Source: Methanobacteriaceae archaeon (GTDB taxonomy: Archaea; Methanobacteriota; Methanobacteria; Methanobacteriales; Methanobacteriaceae). From it: a stretch of 8,240 nt of DNA. The notes under the pieces are model-generated. The model was not told the origin of the DNA, did not search any database, and saw only the letters and a program-made list of their open reading frames with translations. The stretch lies in the NCBI GenBank assembly GCA_030693105.1, contig JAUYBK010000194.1, forward strand, positions 1 to 8,240. The letters run 5' to 3'. Within the stretch, counting starts at the first letter, position 1; each line of letters opens with the position of its first letter. Below, piece by piece: positions 7,602 to 8,240 of this stretch. Made by a program: the position numbers and the translations under genes.

Positions 7602-8240
7602 TTATTTTCCCCCGGTGGCTTTAGGAGAAGTTAATACTCCCAATTTTTCAAGAATGTCGGGTCGTAGTTTTTTAATATAATCAAATATGACCACCGTTAG
7701 TAGTCCTTCGGCTATGGCCAGTGGTAACTGAGTGTAAGCGAAAATTATCATAAATTTAAATAAAGATTCACTGAAGCTAGGTATAGGAAAGGCCATAGAT
7801 AACTGGATGGCAGTGGTGACGTAGGTCAATAAATCTCCAAAAGACGCCGCCAAAAATACTGCTATAGATAGGGAAATACCGACATTTTTACATCCTTTAA
7901 ATAGTAACCAAGCAAAAAAAGGGCCCACAATTCCCATAGATACAATGTTTGCTCCCAAAGTTGTGATGCCCCCATGTGCCAAAAGTAATGCTTGAAAAAC
8001 AAGAGTAATTGTGGCAAGTACAGAAACTACAGCGGGACCGAAGAGTACTGCACCCAAACCATTACCGGTGGGGTGTGAACAACTTCCCGTTACTGAAGGA
8101 AGTTTTAATGAGGATAATACAAACATAAATGCGCCTGATACGGCTAACAGAGGTTTTGATTCGGGATTCTTCTCCGTGATCTTTTTTATTTGTATAACTC
8201 CATAAGCAACCACGGGTAGGGCTATTATGTACCAGAATAG
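7602..8240 (-). CDS. cbiM: Cobalt transport protein CbiM, 5' end outside the window
   Basis: This is the substrate-binding membrane subunit (S component) of the CbiMNQO transporter. The open frame continues to the window edge: nine further codons ahead of the GTG at 8211-8213 read LFWYIIALP, which continues into VVAYGV exactly as expected inside the first membrane helix of CbiM. The GTG is therefore an internal valine, not the start, and 212 residues are visible. The missing part should be about 10-15 residues, including the N-terminal Met-His that binds the metal. The family block GSCSHPTGNGLG is at residues 52-63 of the visible part, followed by several membrane helices and the GxLxAHGGxT-like segment LLLAHGGITTLGAN. 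The gene is first of the visible cbi unit; its promoter is not in the window. Confidence 0.94.
   Translation of the reverse strand, partial: LFWYIIALPVVAYGVIQIKKITEKNPESKPLLAVSGAFMFVLSSLKLPSVTGSCSHPTGNGLGAVLFGPAVVSVLATITLVFQALLLAHGGITTLGANIVSMGIVGPFFAWLLFKGCKNVGISLSIAVFLAASFGDLLTYVTTAIQLSMAFPIPSFSESLFKFMIIFAYTQLPLAIAEGLLTVVIFDYIKKLRPDILEKLGVLTSPKATGGK

Noticed and set aside
8211..8213. GTG as the start codon of cbiM, giving a 203-residue protein
   Set aside because: The frame stays open to the window edge and the nine upstream codons encode LFWYIIALP, which fits the first CbiM helix. The gene is cut by the window, not short.

Overview
The window looks like a piece of chromosome from a methanogenic archaeon, most likely of the Methanobacteriales (Methanobacterium-like). 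The reasons are the pair of homocysteine-forming proteins of the MA1821/MA1822 type, a group CbiMNQO cobalt transporter, TldD and AMMECR1 family proteins of archaeal type, GGTGA/GGAGG ribosome binding sites, TATA-like promoters and very AT-rich spacers. The assignment to genus is an impression from the protein sequences and was not checked by a search.

Layout. (1) Positions 1-1982, minus strand: a two-gene unit, tldD followed after 19 bases by an AMMECR1-family gene. (2) Positions 1983-2335: a 353-base divergent spacer. It carries promoter signals and a 28-codon gene (2137-2223, plus strand) with a TATA-like box, an almost ideal ribosome binding site, a GTG start and a CC-GPKG-C cysteine cluster. 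(3) Positions 2336-4269, plus strand: two genes overlapping by 4 bases. They encode the DUF39/CBS sulfurtransferase that makes homocysteine from aspartate semialdehyde and its NIL/2x[4Fe-4S] partner. (4) Positions 4270-4358: a short convergent spacer with two nested inverted repeats, a likely bidirectional terminator. (5) Positions 4359-8240, minus strand: cbiM (5' end outside the window), cbiN, cbiQ, a 124-base AT-rich gap, cbiO, a palindrome with a T-run, then a DUF362 protein with two [4Fe-4S] motifs.

How the parts fit. The plus-strand pair supplies homocysteine, the precursor of methionine and S-adenosylmethionine. The CBS pair at the end of the first protein could let an adenosyl nucleotide report demand. 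The cbi genes import cobalt for the corrinoids that methanogens need for methyl transfer. The two meet logically at methionine synthesis, which in methanogens draws on a corrinoid methyl donor, but nothing in the sequence proves joint regulation. TldD and AMMECR1 look like housekeeping proteins without an evident link to the rest.

No CRISPR array, phage gene, transposase, rRNA or tRNA gene was seen. The item most deserving attention is the tiny cysteine-rich gene placed just ahead of the homocysteine genes. Next come the DUF362 gene, which lacks a ribosome binding site and lies behind a terminator-like palindrome, and the 9-base tandem repeat that gives this protein an extra cysteine.
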